Source of the DNA: Neorhizobium petrolearium
GTDB lineage: Bacteria > Pseudomonadota > Alphaproteobacteria > Rhizobiales > Rhizobiaceae
Length of the DNA: 64,000 nt
Reading direction: 5' to 3'
Assembly: GCF_017873175.1 (NCBI RefSeq)
Contig: NZ_JAGGJW010000013.1
Location: 1 to 64,000 of the forward strand
Part shown: piece after piece, positions 43,981 through 52,712 of the stretch
Layout: each line of letters opens with the position of its first letter
Numbering within the stretch: position 1 is the first letter of the stretch
Made by a program: the position numbers and the translations under genes
Notes under the pieces: model-generated
The model's database searches: none
Seen by the model: only the letters and a program-made list of their open reading frames with translations
Told to the model about the DNA's origin: nothing

Positions 43981-45381
43981 ATGTCGGGACCTGCCGATCT
44001 GCGAGCCTTGCCCTCCGTCGATCAGATGCTGAAAGCGCCGGCCGCTTCGCCGCTTGTCGAGCGGCATGGCCGGACCGTGGTGACGGACGAGCTGCGCACG
44101 GTACTCGGCGAAATCCGCATTGCCGTGCGCGGTGGCGGTGTATTGCCCGATGAGGAAGGCATCCTCGCCTCTTTGGTGAGCCGCCTCGACTATCGAGACC
44201 GCTCCAACCTTCGCCCGCTCTTCAACCTGACCGGTACCGTGCTGCACACCAATCTCGGTCGGGCGCTACTTGCCGAGGAGGCGATTGCGGCCGCGATCGA
44301 CGCCATGCGGGAAGCAGCAGCATTGGAATTCGACCTCGACACCGGCCGGCGCGGCGAGCGCGACAGTCATCTGCGTGAACTGCTTTGCGAACTGACGGGT
44401 GCGGAAGATGCGACTGTCGTCAACAACAATGCCGCGGCTGTTCTCATCGCGCTCAATGCCATCGGCGCTGGGCGTCAGGCGATCGTCTCGCGCGGCGAAC
44501 TGATCGAGATCGGTGGCGCCTTCCGCATGCCGGATATCATGGAGCGCGCCGGCGTAGATCTCGTCGAGGTCGGCACGACCAACCGCACCCATGCGAAGGA
44601 TTATATCAAGGCGATCAGTCCCGAAACGGCCCTGATCCTCAAGGTGCATACGTCGAACTACCGAATCGAAGGGTTCACCAAGGAAGTTCCGGGTGCCGAG
44701 CTTGCGGCAATCGCCCATGAGGCGGGAGTGCCGCTCCTCAACGATCTGGGTTCGGGCACATTGGTCGACCTGTCCCGCTACGGTCTCGGCAAGGAGCCGA
44801 CGGTGCGCGAGGCGGTTGCCGAGGGTGCCGATCTGGTCACGTTCTCGGGCGACAAGCTGCTCGGTGGTCCGCAGGCGGGTTTCATCGTGGGCCGTAGGGA
44901 CCTTATCGCCGAGATCAACCGCAACCCGCTGAAGCGGGTGCTACGTGTCGACAAGATCCGTATCGCAGCCATGGTGGCGACCTTGAAGCTTTACCGAGAT
45001 CCGGATCGACTGGCCTCTCGCCTGCCGACGCTTCGCATGCTGTCGCGGCGGGAACCGGAGGTGCGGTCGCAGGCGGAGCAGCTGGCTCCGCAAGTGGAAG
45101 CGCTTCTGGCACGCAACGGTTACGCGGTGGAGGTCTGCCGTTGTGCGAGCCAGATCGGTTCGGGCGCGCTTCCGGTGGATACGATCCCGAGCGCAGGACT
45201 CAGGATCACGGCGTCCAGCGGAAGTGCGCTTGAGGCGCTGGCCACCTTGTTCCGGTCTCTCTCCCGCCCGATCCTGGGGCGGCTGCAGGACGGCGCGCTG
45301 ATCCTCGACCTGCGCTGCTTGTCCGATGACGCTGCGCTTCTGGAAAGCCTGTCCGAGGGCACTGGCCATGCGGTGGTTTGA
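43981..45381 (+). CDS. selA: L-seryl-tRNA(Sec) selenium transferase
   Basis: A 466-residue pyridoxal-phosphate enzyme that converts Ser-tRNA(Sec) to Sec-tRNA(Sec) using selenophosphate. Typical segments are LFNLTGTVLHTNLGRALL, NNNAAAVLIALNAI and DLGSGTLVDLSRYGL. TFSGDKLLGGPQAG contains Lys292, the PLP lysine. Length matches E. coli SelA. It begins four bases after fdhE ends, and its 3' end overlaps the Sel1-repeat gene by 14 bases. Confidence 0.95.
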   Translation: MSGPADLRALPSVDQMLKAPAASPLVERHGRTVVTDELRTVLGEIRIAVRGGGVLPDEEGILASLVSRLDYRDRSNLRPLFNLTGTVLHTNLGRALLAEEAIAAAIDAMREAAALEFDLDTGRRGERDSHLRELLCELTGAEDATVVNNNAAAVLIALNAIGAGRQAIVSRGELIEIGGAFRMPDIMERAGVDLVEVGTTNRTHAKDYIKAISPETALILKVHTSNYRIEGFTKEVPGAELAAIAHEAGVPLLNDLGSGTLVDLSRYGLGKEPTVREAVAEGADLVTFSGDKLLGGPQAGFIVGRRDLIAEINRNPLKRVLRVDKIRIAAMVATLKLYRDPDRLASRLPTLRMLSRREPEVRSQAEQLAPQVEALLARNGYAVEVCRCASQIGSGALPVDTIPSAGLRITASSGSALEALATLFRSLSRPILGRLQDGALILDLRCLSDDAALLESLSEGTGHAVV

Positions 45382-46162
45382 TCGTATTCGAGGCCGCAAG
45401 TCCGGGGCGGCGCCTGAGGCCGATCCGATGGCCGAGGCGCTGGCAGCAGCCAAATCAGGAGACTATGAAACGGCGTTGCGGATCTGGGAGCCTTTGGCGC
45501 GTGCCGGCGTGGCGCGTGCGCAGAACAATATCGGCGCCTGTTTCGCCGAAGGGCTCGGTGTGCCCAGGGATCGTGAACTGGCGCTCAAATGGCTGGAATT
45601 AGCCGCCGATGCCGGCGATCCGGTCGGAGAGCGCAACTACGCCGCCTTCCACATGCAAGGGCTCAGCGGCACCGACGCCGATTATGGCATCGCAGCCGAA
45701 TACTACCGGCGCGCGGCCGAAAGAGGTGATGCGCCGGCCCAGGACATGCTGAGCTGGATGCTGCTGGAAGGCGAGGTCATGACCGCCGATCCGGCCGAAG
45801 CGCGGCGCTGGGCGGAAAGTGCCGCGAAAGCCGGCATCGCGTCTTCGATGACGCGGCTCGGTATGTTGTATCATAATGCGCTCGGCGTCCAGCGCGATCC
45901 CGAAAAGGCCGTCCATTGGTGGCGGAAGGGGGCGGAAAGGGGGGATGCCGATGCGCAGGCGATGCTGGGGGCGGCTTGCCACATGGGAGCCGGGACCACG
46001 CGCAATGGGGTCGAAGCCCTGGCCTGGCTGATCCGGGCGACGAACGCGGGCAGCGCGCTGGCAAAGCCCTTCATCGGGCCGGCTCGCGACAGGCTTTCGC
46101 CAACGGAAATCCAGGAAGCGGAACGCCGTGCCGCAGAGCCGTTTTCGAAGGAGGCGTCATGA
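45368..46162 (+). CDS. Sel1-repeat protein between selA and selB
   Basis: A 264-residue protein made of about five Sel1-like TPR repeats, each about 36 residues, of the form AxxxLGxxYxxGxGVxxDxxxAxxWxxxAAxxG. Clear examples are [20 protein letters not shown] and [20 protein letters not shown]. It has no signal peptide or membrane helix. Such repeats scaffold protein contacts. It overlaps selA by 14 bases and ends in a four-base overlap with selB (ATGA), so it is made with the selenium machinery. No role for it in selenocysteine incorporation is known to me; the overlap suggests one. Confidence 0.88.
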   Translation: MRWFDRIRGRKSGAAPEADPMAEALAAAKSGDYETALRIWEPLARAGVARAQNNIGACFAEGLGVPRDRELALKWLELAADAGDPVGERNYAAFHMQGLSGTDADYGIAAEYYRRAAERGDAPAQDMLSWMLLEGEVMTADPAEARRWAESAAKAGIASSMTRLGMLYHNALGVQRDPEKAVHWWRKGAERGDADAQAMLGAACHMGAGTTRNGVEALAWLIRATNAGSALAKPFIGPARDRLSPTEIQEAERRAAEPFSKEAS

Positions 46163-48213
46163 TCGTCGGCACGGCGGGGCATATCGACCATGGCAAGACA
46201 ACGCTCGTCAAGGCATTGACCGGCGTCGATACCGATCGCCTCAAGGAAGAGAAGGCACGGGGTATCACCATCGATCTCGGCTTCGCGTATGCCCGTTTCG
46301 GAGAGGAAGCCGTTACCGGCTTCGTCGATGTACCCGGCCATGAACGTTTCATCCATACCATGCTCGCCGGTGCCGGTGGTATCGACTATGCCTTGCTGGT
46401 CGTTGCGGCGGACGACGGCATCAAGCCGCAGACGCTCGAACATCTGGCAATCCTCGATTTGCTCGGCATCTCTCGCGGGCTCGTCGCGATCACCAAGGCA
46501 GACCTTGCCGATCCTGCCCGCCTTGAGGGCCTGACGGCGGAAATACGGGGAATGCTCTCGTCGACGAGCCTCAGGGAGGCCGAGATACTTCCCGTTTCCG
46601 CAACGACCGGACAGGGGATTGAGCTGTTGAAGGAACGGCTGGCGGTGGCCGAAGGGGCGACGATCGCATCGAGTGTCGATGGTCGCTTCCGGCTCGCTGT
46701 TGATCGCTGTTTCACGCTTCCGGGGACCGGTACAGTGGTCACCGGGACCGTGTTTTCGGGTTCCGTCGGCATCGGCGATCAGGTTGTGGTGTCACCATCG
46801 GGCCTTACTGCGCGCATACGATCTCTTCATGCCCAGAACCAGCAGGCCCAGCGCGGCTTTGCCGGACAGCGTTGCGCTCTCAATCTGGCGGGAGAAGAGA
46901 TTTCCAGGGATGCCATCACCCGCGGCGACATGACCGTCGATCCCTATCTGCATGCGCCGGCCGATCGCATCGATGCGGAGCTTTCGGTGCTTGAAAGCGA
47001 GCCGAAGCCGATCGGCGAATGGTTTTCCGCCCGTTTCCATCACGGCAGCGCCGAGGCCGGCGTCCGCATCGTGCCGCTCGAAAATCCGGTGCCGCCGGGC
47101 GGGAGTGGTAGGGTCCAACTCGTCCTTGACCGTCCGATCGCTGCGGCTATCGGCGACCGCTTCATCCTGCGGGATGTTTCGGCGCAGCGCACGATCGGCG
47201 GCGGGCGGCTTGTCGATCTCAGGGCCCCCTTGCGCAAGCGGCGGTCTCCCGAGCGACTGGAGTTCCTGAAAGCGGCCTCCCTGCCTCGTGCCGGTGGTGC
47301 GCTTGCGGCTTTGCTCGACGTTCCGCCTTTTCTGGTCGAACTCGATGTCTTTGCCCGCGACAGGGCCTTGTCGGAAGAGGAATTGCAGGCCGCGATCAGG
47401 TTCGCGGCGGCCGAGGTCATCGAAAGTGCTTCGGCACGTTATGCGCTCTCGGCAAACAAACGTGCTGGCTTTTCCGATGACATTCAGCGGGTGCTGACCG
47501 CTTTCCATGCGGAGAATCCCGATCTGCAGGGGATTGGCCGCGAGCGCCTGCGGCTGCAGGTGACGCCACGGCTTCCGGCGCCAGCCTTTCTGGTGACGCT
47601 CCGGGCCGAGCAGGCGCTGGGACGCCTGGTGCTGGAAGGCGCGTTCGTGCGGCTGCCCGGGCATGAAGTCCGGCTGAGTGAAAAGGAAGAGGAACTCTAT
47701 GCGCAGATCCTCCCGCATCTCGAGGGGGAGGAAAGGTTCCGTCCGCCTCGCGTGCGCGATTTCTCCGAAATGCTTGGCGTCGACGAACGGGAGGTCCGTC
47801 GCGTCCTGAAGCTCTGTGTGCGGCTTGGCCGCGTCGACGAGATCCGGCATGACCACTTCTTCACCCGTCAGACGACGGCAGAAATGGTCGAGATCATCAA
47901 GGATGTCGCGGCCAATGCGGAGCGGGGGGAATTTTCCGCAGGTCTCTTCCGCGACCGCGTCAACAACGGTAGAAAGGTCGCGATCGAAATCCTCGAGTTT
48001 TTCGATCGTCAAGGGGTGACGCTTCGGCGCGGTGATATCCGTCGCGTCAATCCGCACAGGCTCGACCTCTATGGCGGGCCTGCTCCTGAGGCAGTTGAAG
48101 GAAGAGATTCGTCCCCGGTGGGGCGTCCGGACTTCAAATCCGGGTGGGGCAGCGAGGCTGTCTTGGGTGGGTTCGACTCCCATTCTCTTCCGCCATCAGG
48201 AGGCCGTTCGTGA
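46159..48213 (+). CDS. selB: Selenocysteine-specific elongation factor
   Basis: A 684-residue GTPase that brings Sec-tRNA(Sec) to UGA codons. The EF-Tu-like part has [16 protein letters not shown] (P-loop), [10 protein letters not shown] (G3) and TKAD (G4). The C-terminal part holds winged helices that bind SECIS, ending with [20 protein letters not shown]. The body ends by about codon 647; the last 37 codons are read through the tRNA-Sec gene and seven-odd codons past its CCA end, and look unlike protein. Whether the tail is translated in full is uncertain. Confidence 0.94.
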   Translation: MIVGTAGHIDHGKTTLVKALTGVDTDRLKEEKARGITIDLGFAYARFGEEAVTGFVDVPGHERFIHTMLAGAGGIDYALLVVAADDGIKPQTLEHLAILDLLGISRGLVAITKADLADPARLEGLTAEIRGMLSSTSLREAEILPVSATTGQGIELLKERLAVAEGATIASSVDGRFRLAVDRCFTLPGTGTVVTGTVFSGSVGIGDQVVVSPSGLTARIRSLHAQNQQAQRGFAGQRCALNLAGEEISRDAITRGDMTVDPYLHAPADRIDAELSVLESEPKPIGEWFSARFHHGSAEAGVRIVPLENPVPPGGSGRVQLVLDRPIAAAIGDRFILRDVSAQRTIGGGRLVDLRAPLRKRRSPERLEFLKAASLPRAGGALAALLDVPPFLVELDVFARDRALSEEELQAAIRFAAAEVIESASARYALSANKRAGFSDDIQRVLTAFHAENPDLQGIGRERLRLQVTPRLPAPAFLVTLRAEQALGRLVLEGAFVRLPGHEVRLSEKEEELYAQILPHLEGEERFRPPRVRDFSEMLGVDEREVRRVLKLCVRLGRVDEIRHDHFFTRQTTAEMVEIIKDVAANAERGEFSAGLFRDRVNNGRKVAIEILEFFDRQGVTLRRGDIRRVNPHRLDLYGGPAPEAVEGRDSSPVGRPDFKSGWGSEAVLGGFDSHSLPPSGGRS
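48100..48195 (+). tRNA. selC: tRNA-Sec (anticodon TCA)
   Basis: The 96-base sequence folds as bacterial tRNA-Sec. An 8-bp acceptor pairs GGAAGAGA with TCTCTTCC, followed by G and an encoded CCA. The anticodon arm is CCGGA-CTTCAAA-TCCGG with TCA at 48134-48136. There is a long variable arm (GGCAGC/GCTGTC) and a T-arm with GTTCGACTCC. It closely resembles E. coli selC. It lies wholly within the selB frame on the same strand, and an AGGAGG for the next gene follows three bases after CCA. Confidence 0.95.
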
Positions 48214-48593
48214 TCCTCAAGTCCCAGGAAACCGACTTCGACGATTGGGTGGTCGCGACTTACGGAGAGGTGGGATCTTTCACCATGCTCTTCGTACTGG
48301 TACGGGTCGGAGAGACCAGCGTCGATCTGCTGCGTTCGGCCTATCTTCACGTCGTCGGAGACGAGCTGCGCTGGCCGGACATGATGCAGTTTTTCAGCAG
48401 CGCCGGCGTCGAATGGTCTGGCGTCGTCTTCTATCGGGCTGGCCGAGAAGGTCTCGTGGAGGACCGGGAGGCCAAAGCGAGGCTTTCCTCGCTGGTCCGC
48501 AAGCTCAACGAGGACCGATCCCTGATCCGTGATGGAGAGTTCTTCAACGCCGATGGGTTGAGGCTGACGATCGAGGAAATCCAGCCGCACTGA
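48210..48593 (+). CDS. Hypothetical protein directly after selC
   Basis: A 127-residue cytosolic protein that I do not recognise. It starts LKSQETDFDDWVVATYGEVG and has mixed alpha-beta character with a WPDMMQFFSS segment. There is no signal, membrane helix or cysteine motif. The GTG start overlaps the selB stop (GTGA) and has AGGAGG seven bases upstream, lying just after the tRNA CCA end. It is thus coupled to selB/selC and may belong to the selenium operon. Confidence 0.75.
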   Translation: MILKSQETDFDDWVVATYGEVGSFTMLFVLVRVGETSVDLLRSAYLHVVGDELRWPDMMQFFSSAGVEWSGVVFYRAGREGLVEDREAKARLSSLVRKLNEDRSLIRDGEFFNADGLRLTIEEIQPH

Positions 48594-48639
48594 GCCGGTC
48601 GCTGGTGGTTCACCTTGCGCGCGATCGCCAATCCGATAT

Positions 48640-49710
48640 TCAGGCTGTCACCTCTTTCGAGGTGATGGAATAGGCGAAGGTCTTCGGGCTGAGGCAATCC
48701 AGTTCGCCACGCGAGGTGATCGCGGCAGGGTACATCAGGAAGCCCTGCTGCAGGTCTCCTCCGGGCAGAACGAAATCCCGGGCCGTGTTGTATCCCACCC
48801 AGTTCATTTCCCAGTTGCCATAGGCCTTTTCGCGGAAAGCCCGGACGGAGGGATTGTCGAGCGGCAGGTTTTCCTCGAGCACGACCTTGCGGACGTCCGC
48901 CGGATCGACCGCGACCCAGCCATGGGCGTCGAGATAGACTTCGGCGCGACAGTGTTGCGCTTTGGTAACGTCGCCGGAACGGCCGAGGCTCTTGAAATCT
49001 GCCGAATCGGCAACTCGGATGCCGAACACGTCGCGGGCGGGCAGGCCGGCGGCACGTGCCAGCGCTACGAACAGGCTGGAAATGTCGGCGCACTTGCCGC
49101 CGAAATAGCCGCTTTCCAGCATGTCCTTGACATTGCCGACACCGCAGCCATCGATGTTGGCATCGCGAAAGGTATTGTCGATCACCCAGTCATAGATCGC
49201 CCGGGCGCGATCCTCTGGGCGGTCGCGCCCCTCGACGATGCGCATCGCGGTCGTCTTGACGATGCCGTCCACCGGCATGCTGGGCGTGCCGCGCAACTCG
49301 TGTTCGAGTTCCTCCGCCGTTGCGGAAACCCGGTCCGTAGTAGCGCGATTGCGGGTGGCGACGCGCTGAATCACGTCGATCGTACGCTGCGGCTCGCCGC
49401 TCCAAGTGACATGAAGGATGTCAGCATTGGAGGCAGGATCCTTCTCGATGCGGATGTCGCTGCTATTCGATTCCCAACGCGGCATCTCCGCCTTCTGGTA
49501 ATCACCGGCGGACTGGATGACCGGCAGCCAGAGTTGCGCCGGGCCTTCAGTCCGCTGGAGGTCGATCTTGGTGGAAACGTCGAAAGTGCGCCAACCGGCA
49601 TCGGTCCGAGTGGTTTCCTCGGCACGGGCCTCCGCCGCTCCTCGTGTGATCCAGGCGGTCGCCAGGGTAGCAGTCGCGGCGTTTGTCAGAAATCGGCGGC
49701 GGTTCAGCAT
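48640..49710 (-). CDS. Exported transglutaminase-like protein
   Basis: A 356-residue protein with a twin-arginine signal (LNRRRFLTNAATATLATAWI). The transglutaminase core has SGYFGGKCADISSLFVALAR with the Cys, AQHCRAEVYL with the His and GWVAVDPADVRK with the Asp. The family includes cysteine proteases and cross-linkers; true transglutaminase activity is not implied. GGGAG precedes the start. It faces the selB operon tail to tail, 46 bases apart. Confidence 0.85.
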   Translation of the reverse strand: MLNRRRFLTNAATATLATAWITRGAAEARAEETTRTDAGWRTFDVSTKIDLQRTEGPAQLWLPVIQSAGDYQKAEMPRWESNSSDIRIEKDPASNADILHVTWSGEPQRTIDVIQRVATRNRATTDRVSATAEELEHELRGTPSMPVDGIVKTTAMRIVEGRDRPEDRARAIYDWVIDNTFRDANIDGCGVGNVKDMLESGYFGGKCADISSLFVALARAAGLPARDVFGIRVADSADFKSLGRSGDVTKAQHCRAEVYLDAHGWVAVDPADVRKVVLEENLPLDNPSVRAFREKAYGNWEMNWVGYNTARDFVLPGGDLQQGFLMYPAAITSRGELDCLSPKTFAYSITSKEVTA

Positions 49711-49823
49711 GATCCAAACTCCCGTTTGATCGCGGCACGATCACTCGCTCCCCGAGAAGCATTACAGCCATGTTCGCTGTTTGCAAACAGAATTGACAAT
49801 CATCACGGCAATCGTGACCAAAT

Positions 49824-50168
49824 TCAGCAATCTGCCGGTGCCGGGGTTTCGGGAGCCATGGCAAGATCGAGGCCGCGCGCCGTCGGCGGCTGCCAGGTCG
49901 TCGAACCGCGGATCGCTCCTTGAGGATTCGTGCCGATATACGCACCGCCCGTGCCGCCGGTCCAGCCAGTCGATCCGCTGTTGCCGGGCGCGGTGCCGTC
50001 GGCGCTCCCGCGGTCGGGTGCCGTTGCCGGCTCCGCCTTGCCGGCAGCCGTGGTGCAATTGACCTTTTCATTTGCGGTCTGCGCCGATGCCGGCTCTGAC
50101 ATGGAACTCAGCAGGCAGAAGGCGACTGTAGCAAGCGTGGGAAAGGGGACGATTGTCGGGTTTCGCAT
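49824..50168 (-). CDS. Small secreted Gly/Thr/Pro-rich protein
   Basis: A 114-residue predicted exported protein. Residues 1-30 form a Sec signal (TIVPFPTLATVAFCLLSSMS then ASA). The mature part is low-complexity: GSTGWTGGTGGAYIGTNPQG, with two cysteines. GGAGAT precedes the start at 50168. The family is not recognised; similar small proteins occur in rhizobia. It lies between the transglutaminase gene and selD, same strand. Confidence 0.65.
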   Translation of the reverse strand: MRNPTIVPFPTLATVAFCLLSSMSEPASAQTANEKVNCTTAAGKAEPATAPDRGSADGTAPGNSGSTGWTGGTGGAYIGTNPQGAIRGSTTWQPPTARGLDLAMAPETPAPADC

Positions 50169-50233
50169 GGCGATCTCCTTTTCATCGTTCACCAACGACG
50201 TTCGGGTCCGCTTGTTCCAAGCAGCGATCGCGA

Positions 50234-51283
50234 TCAGGGAACGACCTTGATCCCGGCCGCACCCGCTTCCGCGGTTCCGATAATGCTCGCAAGCGGATAA
50301 CCGTCGAGGCGGATCTTGTCGACCAGTGCCTCAGCCTTTTCTGGCGCGCATGCGACCAGAAGACCGCCTGAGGTCTGCGGGTCGGCAAGCAACAGGCGTT
50401 GCCAGTCGGGCAGGCCCTCGGGAAGTCCGATATCGGCGCCGTAACTCGTCCAGTTGCGGCCGGAGGCACCTGTGATGAAACCCTGTTCTGCGAGCGCCTT
50501 CGCCTGCGACAGGAAAGGAATTGAGGAAAGCTTCAGGACCAAGGACAGGTTGGAAGCACGCGCCATTTCAAGCCCGTGGCCAAGGATGCCGAAACCGGTC
50601 ACGTCCGTGATCGCGTGGACGTCCGGGTCGGTGGCGAGGTCCGCGCCGATGCGGTTGAGGAGTGTTGTGGAACCGATCATCTCCTCATAGCAGCCGGGCG
50701 GCAGGGCGTTCTTCTTGATTGCCGCCGAATAGATGCCGATGCCGATACCCTTGGTCAGGATCAAGGCGTCTCCAGGTTTCACTCCACCATTGCGGCGAAC
50801 CTGATCCGGGCGGCAGATGCCAATGACTGCAAGCCCGTAAATCGGTTCAATGGAATCGATGGAATGACCACCCGCGACAGGGATACCCGCCTCGGCGCAG
50901 ACCGAAGCGCCCCCCTCCAGGACCTTCGCAATGATCTCCGGAGCAAGCTTGTTGATCGGCATGCCAAGGATCGCCAATGCCAGAATCGGTTTACCACCCA
51001 TTGCGTAAACGTCGGAAATGGCGTTGGTCGCTGCGATCCGACCAAAATCGCGCGGGTCATCGACCATCGGCATGAAGAAATCGGTCGTGGCAATCACACA
51101 GGTGTTATCGTCAACCTGCCACACGGCCGCGTCATCAGCCATCTCGTTCCCGACGAGGAGCTGAGCAAAAGGTTGGACGGCCGGTTGGGCAGAAAGCAAG
51201 CTTTGCAGGACCGAAGGTGCGAGCTTGCAGCCGCAACCTCCACCGTGGGCGAGTTCTGTCAGACGGATCGCAGGCGTGTCCAT
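50234..51283 (-). CDS. selD: Selenide, water dikinase (selenophosphate synthetase)
   Basis: A 349-residue enzyme making selenophosphate from selenide and ATP, the selenium donor for SelA. The N-terminal GGGCGCK has Cys17 and Lys20 at the E. coli catalytic positions, so it is the cysteine form and needs no selenocysteine itself. [26 protein letters not shown] and [10 protein letters not shown] are the conserved ATP/metal motifs. The start at 51283 has GGAGG close upstream; a longer frame adds 51 doubtful residues. It is on the opposite strand to the fdo-sel operon, 2 kb away. Confidence 0.95.
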   Translation of the reverse strand: MDTPAIRLTELAHGGGCGCKLAPSVLQSLLSAQPAVQPFAQLLVGNEMADDAAVWQVDDNTCVIATTDFFMPMVDDPRDFGRIAATNAISDVYAMGGKPILALAILGMPINKLAPEIIAKVLEGGASVCAEAGIPVAGGHSIDSIEPIYGLAVIGICRPDQVRRNGGVKPGDALILTKGIGIGIYSAAIKKNALPPGCYEEMIGSTTLLNRIGADLATDPDVHAITDVTGFGILGHGLEMARASNLSLVLKLSSIPFLSQAKALAEQGFITGASGRNWTSYGADIGLPEGLPDWQRLLLADPQTSGGLLVACAPEKAEALVDKIRLDGYPLASIIGTAEAGAAGIKVVP

Positions 51284-51350
51284 GGAACCTCCGGTGGATT
51301 GCTTGAGGACCTCGGCAACATTCAGCATTTCGAAGACATGAATGCAAGTA

Positions 51351-51379
51351 TGCGAAAAGTGCGCCTGTGTTCTTTCGCA
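51351..51379. promoter_or_regulatory. Inverted repeat upstream of selD
   Basis: TGCGAAA (51351-51357) is mirrored by TTTCGCA (51373-51379) with a 15-base spacer. It lies about 70 bases upstream of the selD start. It may be a regulator site or chance. Confidence 0.3.
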
Positions 51380-51569
51380 CCATAGGAGAGAAGACCGTGG
51401 CATCCTTGGCAACGGGTTATGCCAGTTCCGGGCCATCGGCTGTCGCCTCCGCCGGGCTTACCGTCGGCGCTGAAGGGCTCAAACCGACGTCATGATTGCC
51501 GACACTACCAGAGTCGTACGGCGCGCGATGTTTCGTCAGACTTCGGGATGGGGAAGGGGACACGCGCTT

Positions 51570-52712
51570 TTAAGACTTCCAGGGGGAATTCTTGAACCAC
51601 CGAACAAGATAGGCGGTTGCGATCAGAAGGCTGAAGCCGCACAGGTTCGCGGCGGCTTCTGTGAAGACCGTGCGGCCTGTCTGATCAAGAGCAATCCCTA
51701 TTATTTGTGCGATGACCATGCCGGTGACGAAAACGGCAAGTGACTGCTGGCCGACGACGACGAGAATACGCACGGCCGGACCGTGCAGCCGCGATCCTCC
51801 TTCACCGACGATGTGAACTGCGATGTAACAGAGCGCCAGGAAGTGTACGAACCGCAGAATGCCGAAGCGGGTTTTGTCGGTGAGAGGGGTGATGAAGTCC
51901 GCAACGCCGCGGAAGAAGGGATGCATCTCCAAAAAATGTACCCAGGCGAAAGGCATGGTGATGAGGACGACCGCCGCGGCCAGAAACATGAGGCGCCGAT
52001 CATAACCGGGCGCGGGCAATGTGCCGCGCATCAGAAAAAAGCCGGTGAAGAAGATAAGTTGCCAGCCAAACGGATCGAAGAACCAGGGACGGTTGGACCA
52101 CGGTTCGGCAGAAAGGCTGGCGTAGCCAAATTGCGATGCCAGCCAAAGCCCGATCATCAGCACGAATGGAAGGATTTTACTGATACGACTTGCCAGCAGC
52201 ATTACCGGCAGGAGCGCCAGAACGACCATATACATTGGCAGGATGTCGAAGTAGTTCGGCACGTAGCGCAGGGTCAGCAGCGCCGCCAGAAGGGAACCCG
52301 GATCGCGGATGAAGGGCAGCAGATTCAGGCTGTCCAGATAGGAAACGCCATCCGGGCGCGTTCCCGCTATTGCCATCAATGCGACAACGGCGATGAAAAC
52401 CGAAATATGCGCCCAATAGATCTGCCACAGGCGTCGCGCGACCCTTGCCACGAGAGCTATGGTCCCAGCCCGATCAAAGGTGGTGCCGAAAGCGATCGCG
52501 GAGGCCATTCCAGACTGGAAGACGAACATCTCGGTTGCATCGGAAAAGCCGAAGCGGGCAGGAATCCACAATGCCCAGCCATCGTAGGGGATATGGGCTA
52601 TCAGGATGATCAGCATGCCGACGCCGCGGAAGAAATCCAGCCGCAGGTCGCGCTGACGCTTGACCGGAGGCGCTGCCGTACCGGCAGAGGCGATCTTAGA
52701 AGGCGTCCTCAT
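51570..52712 (-). CDS. OpgC-type membrane acyltransferase
   Basis: A 380-residue integral membrane protein with about ten helices. The opening RDLRLDFFRGVGMLIILIAH is the typical OpgC/acyltransferase-3 start with the catalytic His-like site, and RFVHFLALCYIAVHIV a later helix. OpgC succinylates periplasmic glucans; relatives modify other envelope glycans. The start 52712 overlaps the stop of the TPP-enzyme gene upstream by 17 bases, suggesting coupled translation. No clear ribosome-binding site. Confidence 0.8.
   Translation of the reverse strand: MRTPSKIASAGTAAPPVKRQRDLRLDFFRGVGMLIILIAHIPYDGWALWIPARFGFSDATEMFVFQSGMASAIAFGTTFDRAGTIALVARVARRLWQIYWAHISVFIAVVALMAIAGTRPDGVSYLDSLNLLPFIRDPGSLLAALLTLRYVPNYFDILPMYMVVLALLPVMLLASRISKILPFVLMIGLWLASQFGYASLSAEPWSNRPWFFDPFGWQLIFFTGFFLMRGTLPAPGYDRRLMFLAAAVVLITMPFAWVHFLEMHPFFRGVADFITPLTDKTRFGILRFVHFLALCYIAVHIVGEGGSRLHGPAVRILVVVGQQSLAVFVTGMVIAQIIGIALDQTGRTVFTEAAANLCGFSLLIATAYLVRWFKNSPWKS

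Noticed and set aside
48144-48593. A 149-residue ORF starting at 48144 inside selC
   Set aside because: Its first 22 codons lie in the tRNA and selB tail; the GTG at 48210 has a strong AGGAGG and gives a natural protein start.
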